A stretch of 64,000 nucleotides of DNA, taken from Flavobacteriales bacterium (GTDB lineage: Bacteria > Bacteroidota > Bacteroidia > Flavobacteriales_F > PHOS-HE28). Both the position numbers and the translations under genes were made by a program. Positions within the stretch are counted from its first letter, which is position 1. Each line of letters begins with the position of its first letter. The stretch covers positions 62,001 through 126,000 of the forward strand of contig JADJOI010000002.1 of assembly GCA_016713875.1 (NCBI GenBank). Direction: 5' to 3'. The notes under the pieces are model-generated. The model had not been told where the DNA came from, did not search any database, and saw nothing but the letters and a program-made list of their open reading frames with translations. Below, in pieces: positions 41,167 through 50,207 of the stretch.

Positions 41167-42645
41167 ATGTCGTTGGTCTGGACCTATTACTACGGGGAGG
41201 TCGACATCGCCTATTGGGAATACCTGGTGGGGTCCATCTATCTGGTGGTGATCTATATCTACTTCTCGCGGGTGAAGACGATGGCCATCAAGAAGCACCC
41301 GGAGTACAAGCATTTGCTGTGGGGGTTTTTCGCCAAGATCATCGGCGGGCTGGGTTTCAGCCTCATCTACTTCTATTACTACAACGGGGGGGATACGATC
41401 ATGTATTTCTATTCCGCAGTGGCCATGAGCAACATGTTCTGGCTGGACCCGATGACCTACTTCGACATCGTGACCGGCCCGAACAGTCCGGAGAACCTGG
41501 CGCGGTTCAGCATGGAGACGGGCTATCCCATCGGCACGATGTTCTTCGAACCTCGGGCCTATTTCGTCATCCGATTGATCAGTCCCATGGTGATCATGAC
41601 GTTCAATAGCTATATGATCACCACGGTCGTTCTTGCCAGCATGTCGTACGTGGGCATCTGGAAGTGCTTCCGCACGTTCTCCTCGATGTTCCCCTCGCTG
41701 ACGGACAAGTTCGCGGTGGCTTTCCTGTACATGCCTTCGGTGGTGTTCTGGGGCTCGGGGATCATGAAGGACACGTTCACCATGAGCGCGGTATGCTGGT
41801 GGATCCACTGCTTCGTGCAGTTCTTCTTCAAGCGAAGGTCCCTGGTGGGTAATTTCTTCGGCATGGTGCTGGCCGCCATCATCCTGGTGGTGATGAAGCC
41901 GTACATCTTCATGTCCATCTTCCCGGTGTCGATGATCTGGCTGATGTTCAACCGGGTGGCCGGCATGAAGAACGCCCTGATCCGCTTCGTGCTCCTCCCG
42001 CTGGCCCTGACCACCATGCTCTTCCTCTCGGTCACCGTGCTCAGTTGGTTGGGCGACAACCTGGACAAATTCTCCTTGGACAAGGTGGTGGACACGGTGA
42101 TGGTGCTCCAGGAGGACATGTCGCGCGCCGAGCAGTACGGCAACAATTACTTCGACGTGGGCCCCATGGACGGCACCCTGGGTAGCCTGCTCTCCAAGTT
42201 CCCGGTGGCCACCAACGCGGCTCTGTTCCGTCCTTACCTGTGGGAGGCCCGCTCGGTGGTGGTGGCCCTCAGTGCCTTGGAGAACCTCTGGTTGCTCGGT
42301 CTGACGCTGTTGATGCTCTGGCGCACACGGGTCCTGTTCTTCCTGCGCTGCATCGGCGGTAACCCCGTGGTGCTGATGTGCTTCGTGTTCACCCTGCTCT
42401 TCGGTTTCGCCATCGGCATCTCCACCCCGAACTTCGGCGCCCTGGTCCGCTTCAAGATCCCGCTGATCCCCTTGATGGTCTCCGCCCTGTACATCATCGG
42501 CTATCTGAACCGCGAACGGATCTGGGCCAAGGTGCGCAACCGGGTGTTCGACCTCAAGAAGTACCGCACGGGCGAAATGGGTGCGGAGGGGCTGATCAGC
42601 AGGGAAGCAGTGGCCAAGCGGAAGCGCACCCCACAACAGGCATGA
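41167..42645 (+). CDS. Polytopic membrane protein of a glycan locus, unknown family
   Basis: 492 residues with about ten transmembrane helices. The first loop after helix two contains YYYNGGDTIMYFYSA, and the next FDIVTGPNSPENLARFSMETGYPIG, an aromatic, acidic extracytoplasmic segment reminiscent of the acceptor loop in GT-C transferases or O-antigen polymerases. A conserved-looking FLYMPSVVFWGSGIMKDT follows. A basic cytoplasmic tail (about 455-492) ends the protein. It overlaps the following glycosyltransferase by ATGA, so a role in polysaccharide polymerisation or transfer is inferred. GACCTTTG ends four bases before the ATG. Confidence 0.6.
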   Translation: MSLVWTYYYGEVDIAYWEYLVGSIYLVVIYIYFSRVKTMAIKKHPEYKHLLWGFFAKIIGGLGFSLIYFYYYNGGDTIMYFYSAVAMSNMFWLDPMTYFDIVTGPNSPENLARFSMETGYPIGTMFFEPRAYFVIRLISPMVIMTFNSYMITTVVLASMSYVGIWKCFRTFSSMFPSLTDKFAVAFLYMPSVVFWGSGIMKDTFTMSAVCWWIHCFVQFFFKRRSLVGNFFGMVLAAIILVVMKPYIFMSIFPVSMIWLMFNRVAGMKNALIRFVLLPLALTTMLFLSVTVLSWLGDNLDKFSLDKVVDTVMVLQEDMSRAEQYGNNYFDVGPMDGTLGSLLSKFPVATNAALFRPYLWEARSVVVALSALENLWLLGLTLLMLWRTRVLFFLRCIGGNPVVLMCFVFTLLFGFAIGISTPNFGALVRFKIPLIPLMVSALYIIGYLNRERIWAKVRNRVFDLKKYRTGEMGAEGLISREAVAKRKRTPQQA

Positions 42646-43889
42646 GGAGCACGCAGAGGAGCCGGGCCTGCGCGCTGGTGGTCAGCATCCAGAGCATCCG
42701 CGATCCGCTGATGTCCACCCTGATGCTGGACTACGCGCTGCGTTTGCAGGAACGCGGCACCGACCTCGACATCCTGTTGGTGACCGAGGAGCCCGTACCC
42801 ACCTCGTTGGATGCCGCCTTGGCCGAGCGGTTGCGGCGGGCACGCATCACCTGGCGCCCGCTGCGCTATGACCTGAAGGGTGCCCAGTTCCTGCAGCGCA
42901 TCCGGAACATCGCCCGGCTGGCCTGGTGGTCGTGGTGGTTCACGCGCGGCTATGCGGAGCGCACTGTGGTGGGCTTCCTGTCCATGGCCAGCGCCTACGC
43001 CACGCTGGTGCGGCCCTTCGGTTTCCAGCGTCTCGTGGTGGTCAACTTCGAGCCGCACAGCCAGTACATGCGGGAGCTGGGCCTGTGGCCTGAACGGTCC
43101 ATGAAGTACCGCGTGGTTCGCTGGTCGGAAGACCTCGAAGTGCGCCGTGCGGACGTGGTGGTGGCACCGGCCACGGCTGTGATGGATCATGTGCGGGCCC
43201 TTCGGCCCGGGGTGGAGATGCACCTGCAGGGCGTCACCATCGACGTACCGGCCAACGCAAGGGACGAGGCGGCCGGGGCGGAGGTGCGCAGGCGGCTGGG
43301 GCTCGACGGTCGGACGGTGGTGCTCTACATCGGCAAGTTCCAGGGCATCTATTACAGCGAGGCGGAGTACGTGGCCTTCATGCGCACGGCCTGTGCCGCC
43401 GATCCCACGGTGCATCACCTGATCATCACGCATGAGGAGCACACGGCCCCGCTGCGCCGGTCGCAGGGCTGGTCGGACGTGAAGGCCCGCACCACCGTAC
43501 TGGGCCCCATGGCGCCCGAGGAGTTGCGCCCGTACCTCTCCGCCGCGGACCTGGGTGTGATCGCCGTTCCGCCCACGCCTTCGCAACGCTTCCGTTCGCC
43601 GGTGAAGACCGCGCTTTACTGGGCCGCGGGCGTGCCGATCTTGATCCCTGAAGGGGTGGCGGACGACTGGTGGATCGCCCGGGACGAAAAGGTCGGGATC
43701 GTGGTGAAGGACCTTCCGGCCGTGAGCATCGAGGAGCTCAGGGCCGGCCTGGACCACCTTCGCACCACGCCGCTGGACGAGTTGCGCGCGCGGTGCGTGG
43801 ACGTCGCCATGCGGCTTCGCGACACAGGGCACATGGTCGACCTGCTGGCGCGGATCATCCCCGTGCGGCACGGGCGCCAGCGCCCGTGA
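42642..43889 (+). CDS. Glycosyltransferase (GT-B fold)
   Basis: 415 residues. The N-terminal domain has VVSIQSIRDPLMSTLMLDYA, an Arg/Trp-rich amphipathic stretch (RLAWWSWWFTRGY) likely to touch the membrane, and VVVNFEPHSQYMRELG. The C-terminal domain has VVLYIGKFQGIYYSE, LGPMAPEELRPYLSAADLGVI and PVKTALYWAAGVPILIPEG, the nucleotide-sugar-binding half of GT4-like enzymes. It is coupled to the membrane protein upstream and ends on a hairpin that includes its stop codon. Confidence 0.8.
   Translation: MRSTQRSRACALVVSIQSIRDPLMSTLMLDYALRLQERGTDLDILLVTEEPVPTSLDAALAERLRRARITWRPLRYDLKGAQFLQRIRNIARLAWWSWWFTRGYAERTVVGFLSMASAYATLVRPFGFQRLVVVNFEPHSQYMRELGLWPERSMKYRVVRWSEDLEVRRADVVVAPATAVMDHVRALRPGVEMHLQGVTIDVPANARDEAAGAEVRRRLGLDGRTVVLYIGKFQGIYYSEAEYVAFMRTACAADPTVHHLIITHEEHTAPLRRSQGWSDVKARTTVLGPMAPEELRPYLSAADLGVIAVPPTPSQRFRSPVKTALYWAAGVPILIPEGVADDWWIARDEKVGIVVKDLPAVSIEELRAGLDHLRTTPLDELRARCVDVAMRLRDTGHMVDLLARIIPVRHGRQRP
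43869..43888 (+). terminator. Hairpin at the end of the glycosyltransferase gene
   Basis: Eight-bp stem CACGGGCG (43869-43876) and CGCCCGTG (43881-43888) with a four-base loop; the stem runs into the TGA stop codon. There is no T-tract. Confidence 0.5.
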
Positions 43890-43907
43890 GCGGCTGCGAT
43901 GTGCGGC

Positions 43908-43915
43908 TATCTTTG
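43908..43915 (+). promoter_or_regulatory. -7 promoter box (TATCTTTG) of the methyltransferase gene
   Basis: Exact TAnnTTTG match right after the preceding hairpin and 49 bases before the ATG at 43965. The 13-base string TATCTTTGGCCGC is shared with the boxes at 18646 and 48707. Confidence 0.5.
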
Positions 43916-43964
43916 GCCGCCGCACCGGCCCGTGGCCGACCACCGCGCACGAATCCCGATCCGC

Positions 43965-44606
43965 ATGGCCAACGCCCGCCGCAGGCTCATCGACCGGTAC
44001 AAGGTCCAGCTCACCATCTCGGCGTTGATCCGCAACGCCGGATGGCAGGCGCGGCGCATCCCCTCCGGCAAACGTTTCCTCGATGTGGGCTGCGGGACCA
44101 ATACGCACACGGAGTTCGTCAACCTGGACTACATCTGGAACCCCGGCATCGATGTGTGCTGGGACATCGTGCGGCATACCTATCCGTTCCCCGACGGACG
44201 CTTCGAAGGCATCTACACCGAGCACTGCCTGGAGCACATCCCGTTGGAGGCCTGTGAGCGCAATCTGCGCGAGTTCCACCGGATGTTGAAGCCCGGCGGC
44301 CGCGTGCGGATCGTGGTGCCCGATGGCGAGATGCTCATCGACATCTACAAGGACCGCAGGGGGGGCGGGGCGCGTCGCATGCCGCATGAGGACGGCTACG
44401 ACACCATGATGCAGTGCATCAACGGGGTGTTCCGGAACCACGGCCACCTCTTCATCTACGACCTGGAGACCATGAAGCTGTTGCTGGAGCGCAGCGGGTT
44501 CCGACAGGTGGAGCGGATGGCGTACAAGCAGGGTCGGGATCCGGCGTTGATCAACGATTCGGAGGTGCGTAGCCGCGAGTCGCTGTATGTGGAGGCCGTG
44601 AAGTGA
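43965..44606 (+). CDS. SAM-dependent methyltransferase
   Basis: 213 residues from the ATG at 43965; an in-frame ATG at 43899 would translate through the -7 box and is rejected. The class I fold is seen in FLDVGCGTNTHTEFVNLDY (motif I), FDGRFEG-like PDGRFEGIYTEHCLEHI, and MLKPGGRVRIVVPDGEML. The family (methyltransferase 11-like) is common in polysaccharide loci and would methylate a sugar or a lipid-linked glycan. It converges on the glycosyltransferase at 44611 with four bases between. Confidence 0.8.
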   Translation: MANARRRLIDRYKVQLTISALIRNAGWQARRIPSGKRFLDVGCGTNTHTEFVNLDYIWNPGIDVCWDIVRHTYPFPDGRFEGIYTEHCLEHIPLEACERNLREFHRMLKPGGRVRIVVPDGEMLIDIYKDRRGGGARRMPHEDGYDTMMQCINGVFRNHGHLFIYDLETMKLLLERSGFRQVERMAYKQGRDPALINDSEVRSRESLYVEAVK

Positions 44607-44610
44607 CGGT

Positions 44611-45429
44611 TCAGCGCAGCAGGGCCCTCAGGGCCATCCCATAGCGCCCACGCTGCCGAAAGGAGCCGAACATCATCCGTTTGCGCCGCAACGTGTATAC
44701 CGTCAGCTCAAGGAAGGAGGCGAGGCCCCGGCGGCGGAGCTCATGTCCGATGTGGATCAAGGAGCGTTCCATTCCTTCGAGGTTGGTGGTCATCGAGCTG
44801 TGACCGGTCCGGCGGTAGAACAGGATGTCCTCCTTCGTGAACCCGTACCGTCGGCCCTTGCAGAAGCGGAGGAAGAAGAACAGGTCCTCGGCATGGGTGA
44901 TCCCCTCCTCGAACCGCAGGTTCCTGTCCAGGTCCCAACGCAGCATCCAGCTGGGGCCCATGAAGCAGCGGCCGCTGAAGGTGATCAGTTCATGGAACGC
45001 ATCGTCCGTGCGTTGCGGCATGAACACGCGACGCTCACTCTCCAGCGTGGCGTCCATCACCCGCACCCGGCCGTCCACCATGCCGAGTCCGGGATCCTTG
45101 AGGAACTCGGCCACACGCGCTTCCAGGCTCCGCCGCGGCATCACATCGTCCGCGTCCAGGAAACAGAGGTATGTGCCACTGGCCACTTCCAGGGCCTTGT
45201 TGCGCGCGCTGCCAATGCCGCCGTTCGGCTTGTGCAGGGCGATGATCCGGGGGTCGTCGAAGGCATCGATCACGGATGCGGTTCCATCCGTGCTGCCGTC
45301 GTCCACGATGATCAGCTCCCAGTCCGTCAGCGTCTGCGCCAGCACGGAACGCACGGCCGCTTCGATGTAACGCTCCGTATTGTAGGCGGGCATCACGATG
45401 CTGACGAGCGGTGTCATGCGGCCGGTCAT
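44611..45429 (-). CDS. GT2 family glycosyltransferase
   Basis: 272 residues. The GT-A fold is plain: VSIVMPAYNTERYIEAAV, LIIVDDGSTDGT, NGGIGSARNKALEVA and the metal-binding DADDVMP (DxD-like), then FEEGITHAEDLFFFLR, where the Glu-Asp motif acts as catalytic base. It transfers a sugar from a nucleotide donor at the cytoplasmic face. The first ATG overlaps the stop of the upstream transferase gene (ATGA), so the minus-strand genes from 48694 down to here appear to be one operon. Confidence 0.9.
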   Translation of the reverse strand: MTGRMTPLVSIVMPAYNTERYIEAAVRSVLAQTLTDWELIIVDDGSTDGTASVIDAFDDPRIIALHKPNGGIGSARNKALEVASGTYLCFLDADDVMPRRSLEARVAEFLKDPGLGMVDGRVRVMDATLESERRVFMPQRTDDAFHELITFSGRCFMGPSWMLRWDLDRNLRFEEGITHAEDLFFFLRFCKGRRYGFTKEDILFYRRTGHSSMTTNLEGMERSLIHIGHELRRRGLASFLELTVYTLRRKRMMFGSFRQRGRYGMALRALLR

Positions 45430-46754
45430 GGATGGGCGAGCCGCTTCACCACCTGGGCGAAGCGTTCCGTGATGCGTTCGATGTGCAGGTCATGGATGAA
45501 CGCCTTGTCGGGATGGAGCGTGCACCGGCCTTCGAGCAGGTCGATGATGCGGTCGGCCGCAGCCGCAGGGTCGTCCGGTGGGCAGGCGATGGAGAGCCCG
45601 GTGCGCTCCAGCAGGTCGCGTTGGGCACCTTCGCACACGAAGGCCAGCATCGGTTTCACCTGGGCGACATACTCGAAGGTCTTGCCCGCGATGCTGTAGT
45701 CGCGCCCGCCCACCACCTTGGAGGAGGTGATCAGCAGGGCATCACAGTCCGCTTGGAAGCGGATGGAGCTGGCGTGGTCCACGCGGCCGTGCAGCTTCAC
45801 CTTGTCCTGGAGCCCATGCTCCTTCACCATGTCGATGAGCCAGGGTGGCACATCGCCGATGAACTCCACGCGGAGCAGGTCGAAGAGGTCCGGTCTACGC
45901 AGGCGAAGCTCCTTCAGGGCAGCGAAGAAGGCCCATGGCGACCGGTAGCGCCAATCCTCACGGCGCGGGGCGTATTGCAGCCATTGCCAGGGCTTCTTGC
46001 GCCAGCAGGGCTTGAACATCAGGTCGCGCTGGTACGGCGTGTAGTAGAAGCTGCCGACGTAGCCGATGGTGAACGGCCGCTGCGGTGTGGCCGGTGGCAG
46101 CTGGATGCGGTCCGGTACGACGGGCGGTGGCTGGTCATACCCGTTCGTAACAAGGTGGAACCGATCGGCCGGGACCATGGGGTGCAGCGCCTGGAGGTCG
46201 GCGATGGTCTGCGGGGAGGTGACGGTGATGGCGTCCGCCGCGCGCAACAAGCGCCGTTCGTGCGCCCGGCGCCACAGGAAATGCAGGCGGCTTACGTACG
46301 GGGTGATCAGCCAGAGGCTCCAGGCATCGCGCAGGTCCACGAGCAAGGGCAGTTTCAGGCCGTGCGCCACCTCCACGCCCAGGGCGCCGGTGCTGAAGGG
46401 GGGGATGGAGATGATGACGGCCTTCAGCTCATGGTCCCGCGCGGCCTGTTCCGCGGCGGCCAGCAGGTGCCTGCGCCAGCGCCGTCCCTCGGGATCCAGC
46501 GTGTTCAGGTAGTACGAGCCGCGGACCCGGTCCGCCCAGGTGGGCGGGTCCACCGGCGTGCGGATGACCACGGCATGCCCGTCGAGGCCGGCCACTTCCT
46601 TGTCCAGCGACGCTCCGCGATGTGCGGCAGGCTCCGGGGTGATCACCACCGGGGTGATGCCGGAACGGTGCAGGTGCTTGACGAACTTGAACGGACGGTG
46701 CGAGCCGCCGATGTTCAGCGGTGGGAACTGGTGCGTGATGAACAGGACCTTCAT
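45426..46754 (-). CDS. Glycosyltransferase, GT4-like (GT-B fold)
   Basis: 442 residues. The start VLFITHQFPPLNIGGSHRPFK, IISIPPFSTGALGVEV and LLVDLRDAWSLW mirror the transferase at 21734-23041, and the C-terminal half has LVTNGYDQPPP, IGYVGSFYY and GKTFEYVAQVKPMLAFV. An insert of about 40 residues rich in Trp and Arg (WRKKPWQWLQYAPRREDW) follows the second domain's first strand. The ATG at 46754 overlaps the stop of the upstream GT4 gene; the longer frame from 46916 would run deep into that gene. Confidence 0.88.
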   Translation of the reverse strand: MKVLFITHQFPPLNIGGSHRPFKFVKHLHRSGITPVVITPEPAAHRGASLDKEVAGLDGHAVVIRTPVDPPTWADRVRGSYYLNTLDPEGRRWRRHLLAAAEQAARDHELKAVIISIPPFSTGALGVEVAHGLKLPLLVDLRDAWSLWLITPYVSRLHFLWRRAHERRLLRAADAITVTSPQTIADLQALHPMVPADRFHLVTNGYDQPPPVVPDRIQLPPATPQRPFTIGYVGSFYYTPYQRDLMFKPCWRKKPWQWLQYAPRREDWRYRSPWAFFAALKELRLRRPDLFDLLRVEFIGDVPPWLIDMVKEHGLQDKVKLHGRVDHASSIRFQADCDALLITSSKVVGGRDYSIAGKTFEYVAQVKPMLAFVCEGAQRDLLERTGLSIACPPDDPAAAADRIIDLLEGRCTLHPDKAFIHDLHIERITERFAQVVKRLAHP

Positions 46755-47896
46755 CGCTCGGTCGCGTTCCGGTCCGACGGACCTGCTGCGGAGCGCAGCA
46801 CGGCGGCATAGCGCTCGGCCACCAGCCGGGCATCCACCAAGGGCCGGATGGCGGCGGCCAACCTGTCGCGGTCCAGCATCAGCAGGCGGTCCCAGTCCTT
46901 CTCCATGGCGTCGCACCAGGCCTCGGCGGTGTTCTCCATCACAGCGGTCCCCAGCGCCGGGGTGAGGTACTCACGGATGCCGCCGACATGCGAGGCCACC
47001 ACGGGCGTCCCGCAGCAGAGCGCTTCGGCGCAGACGGCCGAGAAGGTCTCATAATCGCTGGCATGCAACAGGGCATGGGACCGGCGCATTTCCTCGGCGG
47101 CGGCTTCGGGTGTGGCCTGGCCGATCAGGGTCACATGCTCGTGCATCCCGGTGCGGGCGATGGCCTCCTGGATGGCCGGTATTTCGGCGCCTCCTCCGGC
47201 GATGCGCAACCGGGCATCGCGGCCGTGGGCCCTCAGGCGGGCGATGGCCTCCACCAGCAGCACGGGCCTCTTGGGGTAGCGCCAGGTGGCGATGGCGAAG
47301 AAGCGTCCGGCTTCCCGTTCCACCGCGGCCGGGGCGAAGAGCTCCGTGTCCACGGCATTGGCCACCACGTACACCGGTGGATGGGGCGGTCCGGCGAAGT
47401 TCAGGATGTCGTCGGCCAGCGCACGCGACACGGTGATCAGCGGCACGCCGAGGTGGAAGATGCGGCGGATGCGGTCCAGCCCCTTGGCGCCGGACTTGAA
47501 GCCCAGGCGGTAGATGCTCCAGTGCTCGGTGATCACCAGGGGAAGGCCCATCACACGGCGGAGCAGCCCGAGCCGTGCGCAGTTCGGATAGGCGATGTGG
47601 AAGTTGATCACGTCGTAGCGATGCCGGCGATCGCGCGTGAGCCAGGCCCAGAGGATGAGCCCCGTGGCCGACCATTCCACCAGCAGCCACCGGCGGAGGG
47701 GCGTGGTGAGGATAAGGGTCCGGTCGGCCTTCAGGCTGCGGCGGTGGAGCGACCAACGCTCGCCCTGCCGCACGTCCAGCTGCCACACCGTGTTCGTGCA
47801 ATGGGGGGCCAGTGCGCGCACATGGCGTTCGATGAACGGGGTCTCGAAGGGCTTGAGGTGGTTGGGATACCAGCCCACGATGTGCAGGACGTGCAT
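46751..47896 (-). CDS. GT4 family glycosyltransferase
   Basis: 381 residues. VLHIVGWYPNHLKPFETPFIE and VITEHWSIY mark the acceptor domain. VVANAVDTELF, FFAIATWRYPKRPVLLVEAI, LRIAGGGAEIPAI and the EX7E motif (E at the start of ETFSAVCAEAL and its partner seven residues on) mark the donor domain of retaining GT4 enzymes. The sugar is not predictable. It sits six bases after the methyltransferase gene and overlaps the next gene by four. Confidence 0.9.
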   Translation of the reverse strand: MHVLHIVGWYPNHLKPFETPFIERHVRALAPHCTNTVWQLDVRQGERWSLHRRSLKADRTLILTTPLRRWLLVEWSATGLILWAWLTRDRRHRYDVINFHIAYPNCARLGLLRRVMGLPLVITEHWSIYRLGFKSGAKGLDRIRRIFHLGVPLITVSRALADDILNFAGPPHPPVYVVANAVDTELFAPAAVEREAGRFFAIATWRYPKRPVLLVEAIARLRAHGRDARLRIAGGGAEIPAIQEAIARTGMHEHVTLIGQATPEAAAEEMRRSHALLHASDYETFSAVCAEALCCGTPVVASHVGGIREYLTPALGTAVMENTAEAWCDAMEKDWDRLLMLDRDRLAAAIRPLVDARLVAERYAAVLRSAAGPSDRNATER

Positions 47897-47902
47897 GCGG
47901 GC

Positions 47903-48694
47903 TCAGGGTTGCGGAACGCACACCATGATCTCCGCCGAGACCCCTTCGCGGCGCAGGCGGACGAGGAGCAGTTCGAGGGGATAGACCGCCGCCGCCAGGG
48001 CCCCGCCCACCCGCGGGTGCAGCTTGCAGGCGCGCATCACCAGCCCCCACCAGCGGTGCAGGAGCGGTGAATCGGAATCCAACGGCCGGTTCAGCAGATG
48101 GAACACCGGGTGGCGCCGGACCACACGCAGGCCATTGCGTTCCAGGGCCGCGGTGTAGGTGGCCAGCGAACGGGTGGTGAAGTGCTCCTGCTTGTGGTCC
48201 TGGCCATGCACGAAGATGTCCGAGAGGAAAAGCACACCACCGGGTCTCAGCAGCCTGCGCAGGTTGGCCAGGGCCTGGTCCAGCTTGGCGTCGTCCACCA
48301 CATGGAACAGGACATCCATGCAGGTGATGGCGTCGAACCGGTCCGTCGGCAGGTCGGCCGCATCGCTGATGTCCATTCGCAGCATGTGCACGCCCGGCAT
48401 CCCGTTCCTGAGCCGCTCCACGGCGGTGGTGGTGAGGTCGCTGCCCACGATGCGGGCGGCACCGAGCCGCTTCCAGGCCTCCAGGTATTGGCCGGTGCCC
48501 GAGCCGACGTCCAGCACATGAATGCCGGTAGTGACGGGCAGATGGGTCCGGGCCACGCGGGCGAAGACCGCCTGGCGCACACGGTACATCCAGCGGTTGA
48601 AGGGTTCACCGAGGCCCAGGTAGCCCACGCCGGTCAACCCGGTGCTCGTGCGCAGACGCTCCTCCCAATACGCACGCGGGTCGAACTGCCCCAT
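47903..48694 (-). CDS. SAM-dependent methyltransferase
   Basis: 263 residues. Motif I is HVLDVGSGTGQYLEAW; VGSDLTTTAVERL, ITCMDVLFHVVDD and LLRPGGVLFLSD follow in the usual spacing of class I enzymes. The N-terminal DPRAYWEERLR is typical of ubiE-like glycan or small-molecule methyltransferases. It is the first gene of the minus-strand glycosyltransferase operon and has a TATCTTTG box ending five bases before the ATG. Confidence 0.85.
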   Translation of the reverse strand: MGQFDPRAYWEERLRTSTGLTGVGYLGLGEPFNRWMYRVRQAVFARVARTHLPVTTGIHVLDVGSGTGQYLEAWKRLGAARIVGSDLTTTAVERLRNGMPGVHMLRMDISDAADLPTDRFDAITCMDVLFHVVDDAKLDQALANLRRLLRPGGVLFLSDIFVHGQDHKQEHFTTRSLATYTAALERNGLRVVRRHPVFHLLNRPLDSDSPLLHRWWGLVMRACKLHPRVGGALAAAVYPLELLLVRLRREGVSAEIMVCVPQP

Positions 48695-48699
48695 GCGGC

Positions 48700-48707
48700 C
48701 AAAGATA
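48700..48707 (-). promoter_or_regulatory. -7 promoter box (TATCTTTG) of the glycosyltransferase operon
   Basis: Exact TAnnTTTG match on the minus strand, separated from the ATG at 48694 by GCCGC only. Confidence 0.55.
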
Positions 48708-48727
48708 GCCGCGGCCCTTCACGGGCC

Positions 48728-50137
48728 TCAGCCGCCATACAGGGGGAACCAGCTACCCAGCACGGCGAACCGCAACGCGGCCATCGCCGCCGCCGCCACG
48801 GCGAGCAGGGCGGCGTATTTCAACGTGATCCGGAGACCGGCGAGCCCCACGGAGGACAGTAGCTGGGTGGACAGCACCATGTAGCCCACCATGCTCACCA
48901 GCGCGTAGCTGAGCATGATGGCCCCCGAACCCAGGCCCATCGAGCCGACGGCCACCATGGCGGCCACACGGGCCACGGTGAGCACCACCTGGAACATGAG
49001 GTTCACATGCTCGCGGCGCTGTACATTGAAGAGCGAGACCATGGGGTCGCTCAGCAGGCGGAAGAAGAAGAAACCGCCCATGTACGCGGTGAAGGCCCCC
49101 GCATCACGCCAAGGACCACCGAAGAGCAGACCGAAGGCCGCATCGGCGAAGAAGGTGAGCAGCAGGAAGGGCAGGATACCCACCCCGTAGAGCCGTTTGT
49201 ACAGGCCCAGCGTGATCCGGCGCAGCTCGTCCGTGCGGTCGCTCAGCTCCGAGGCCTTCTGCATATACACCGTACTGAACGAGAATCCGAAAAGGCGCAG
49301 GGGGATCAGCAGCAGGTTCGCCCCGAGCGAAAAGTGCCCCACCGCTGCCAGGTCGCTGCTGAGGGCGAACACCGGCAGCTGCAGTCCGAGGCTGGCCACC
49401 CAGCGCTCCGGGAACACCATCAGCGGGTAGCGGCGGTATTCGCGCAGGGTGCTGCGCATGCGGTGCCACGACCAGTTCGTGAACACCTCGCGCATGCCAT
49501 GGCGCATCAATGGACGCACATAGACCGGGATGATCGCCGTGCGCACCACCGCATCGCCCAGGATGAGGCCCAGCGCCCGGGTGCCGCTCACCACGCCGTA
49601 GAGCAGGTTGAACAGGCGCGTGCTCAGGTCCAGCGTGGCCCCGGTGAAGGCGCTCACCTTGAAGAGCTTGGCGCGCGTGAGCCACTGGGTGAAGTAGACG
49701 CTGAGCGCGTACAGCACGGCGGCCGGCCCCACGAAGTGCACCCAGCCCCCCAGGGCGCTCCAGCTCGGCACCAGCGTGTAGAACTGCTCGGCGAAGAGCG
49801 CGGCCACCGCGGTCAGGGCGCAGATGCCCAGGGCCGTGATGAGGTTGATGCGGAACAGGTCGCGGAACGTCTCCTCATCCCGAGGGAGCACGTATGCCGT
49901 GGACAGGCCCATGTCCGCCACGTACGACAGGTTCATCATCAGCGCCATGAAGATGCCGTAGACGCCGTAGGCCTCGGGTCCGTAGATACGGCCCAGCAGC
50001 GGGGTCAGCACCAGCTGACTGGCCATGGCCAGCGCGTTGCCGGAGAAGACCTGGAACGAGTGCCGGGCGAAGCTGCCCTCGGTGCGGATGCGGCGCAGGT
50101 CCTGACGGAACTGATGGACGGCGCGACGGAGGGGCAC
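48728..50137 (-). CDS. Wzx/MurJ-like polysaccharide flippase
   Basis: 469 residues from a GTG at 50137. Twelve to fourteen transmembrane helices follow the N-terminal FSGNALAMASQLVLTPLLGRIYGPEAYGVYG, the usual Wzx opening, and the positively charged loop FSTVYMQKASELSDRTDELRR. It is the second flippase of the window, differing from that at 30815. The open frame extends beyond 50137 into the divergent rdgB gene; the GTG is 19 bases after a TACCTTTG box and was chosen for that reason. Confidence 0.82.
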   Translation of the reverse strand: MPLRRAVHQFRQDLRRIRTEGSFARHSFQVFSGNALAMASQLVLTPLLGRIYGPEAYGVYGIFMALMMNLSYVADMGLSTAYVLPRDEETFRDLFRINLITALGICALTAVAALFAEQFYTLVPSWSALGGWVHFVGPAAVLYALSVYFTQWLTRAKLFKVSAFTGATLDLSTRLFNLLYGVVSGTRALGLILGDAVVRTAIIPVYVRPLMRHGMREVFTNWSWHRMRSTLREYRRYPLMVFPERWVASLGLQLPVFALSSDLAAVGHFSLGANLLLIPLRLFGFSFSTVYMQKASELSDRTDELRRITLGLYKRLYGVGILPFLLLTFFADAAFGLLFGGPWRDAGAFTAYMGGFFFFRLLSDPMVSLFNVQRREHVNLMFQVVLTVARVAAMVAVGSMGLGSGAIMLSYALVSMVGYMVLSTQLLSSVGLAGLRITLKYAALLAVAAAAMAALRFAVLGSWFPLYGG

Positions 50138-50156
50138 TGCGGTGAGCTGGTGCGGC

Positions 50157-50164
50157 CAAAGGTA
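50157..50164 (-). promoter_or_regulatory. -7 promoter box (TACCTTTG) of the flippase gene
   Basis: Exact TAnnTTTG match on the minus strand, 19 bases before the GTG at 50137. Confidence 0.5.
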
Positions 50165-50207
50165 ACCGGGCCCGTGCGCCTGCTTCCGTGATGCCCATCT
50201 TCGCAGG

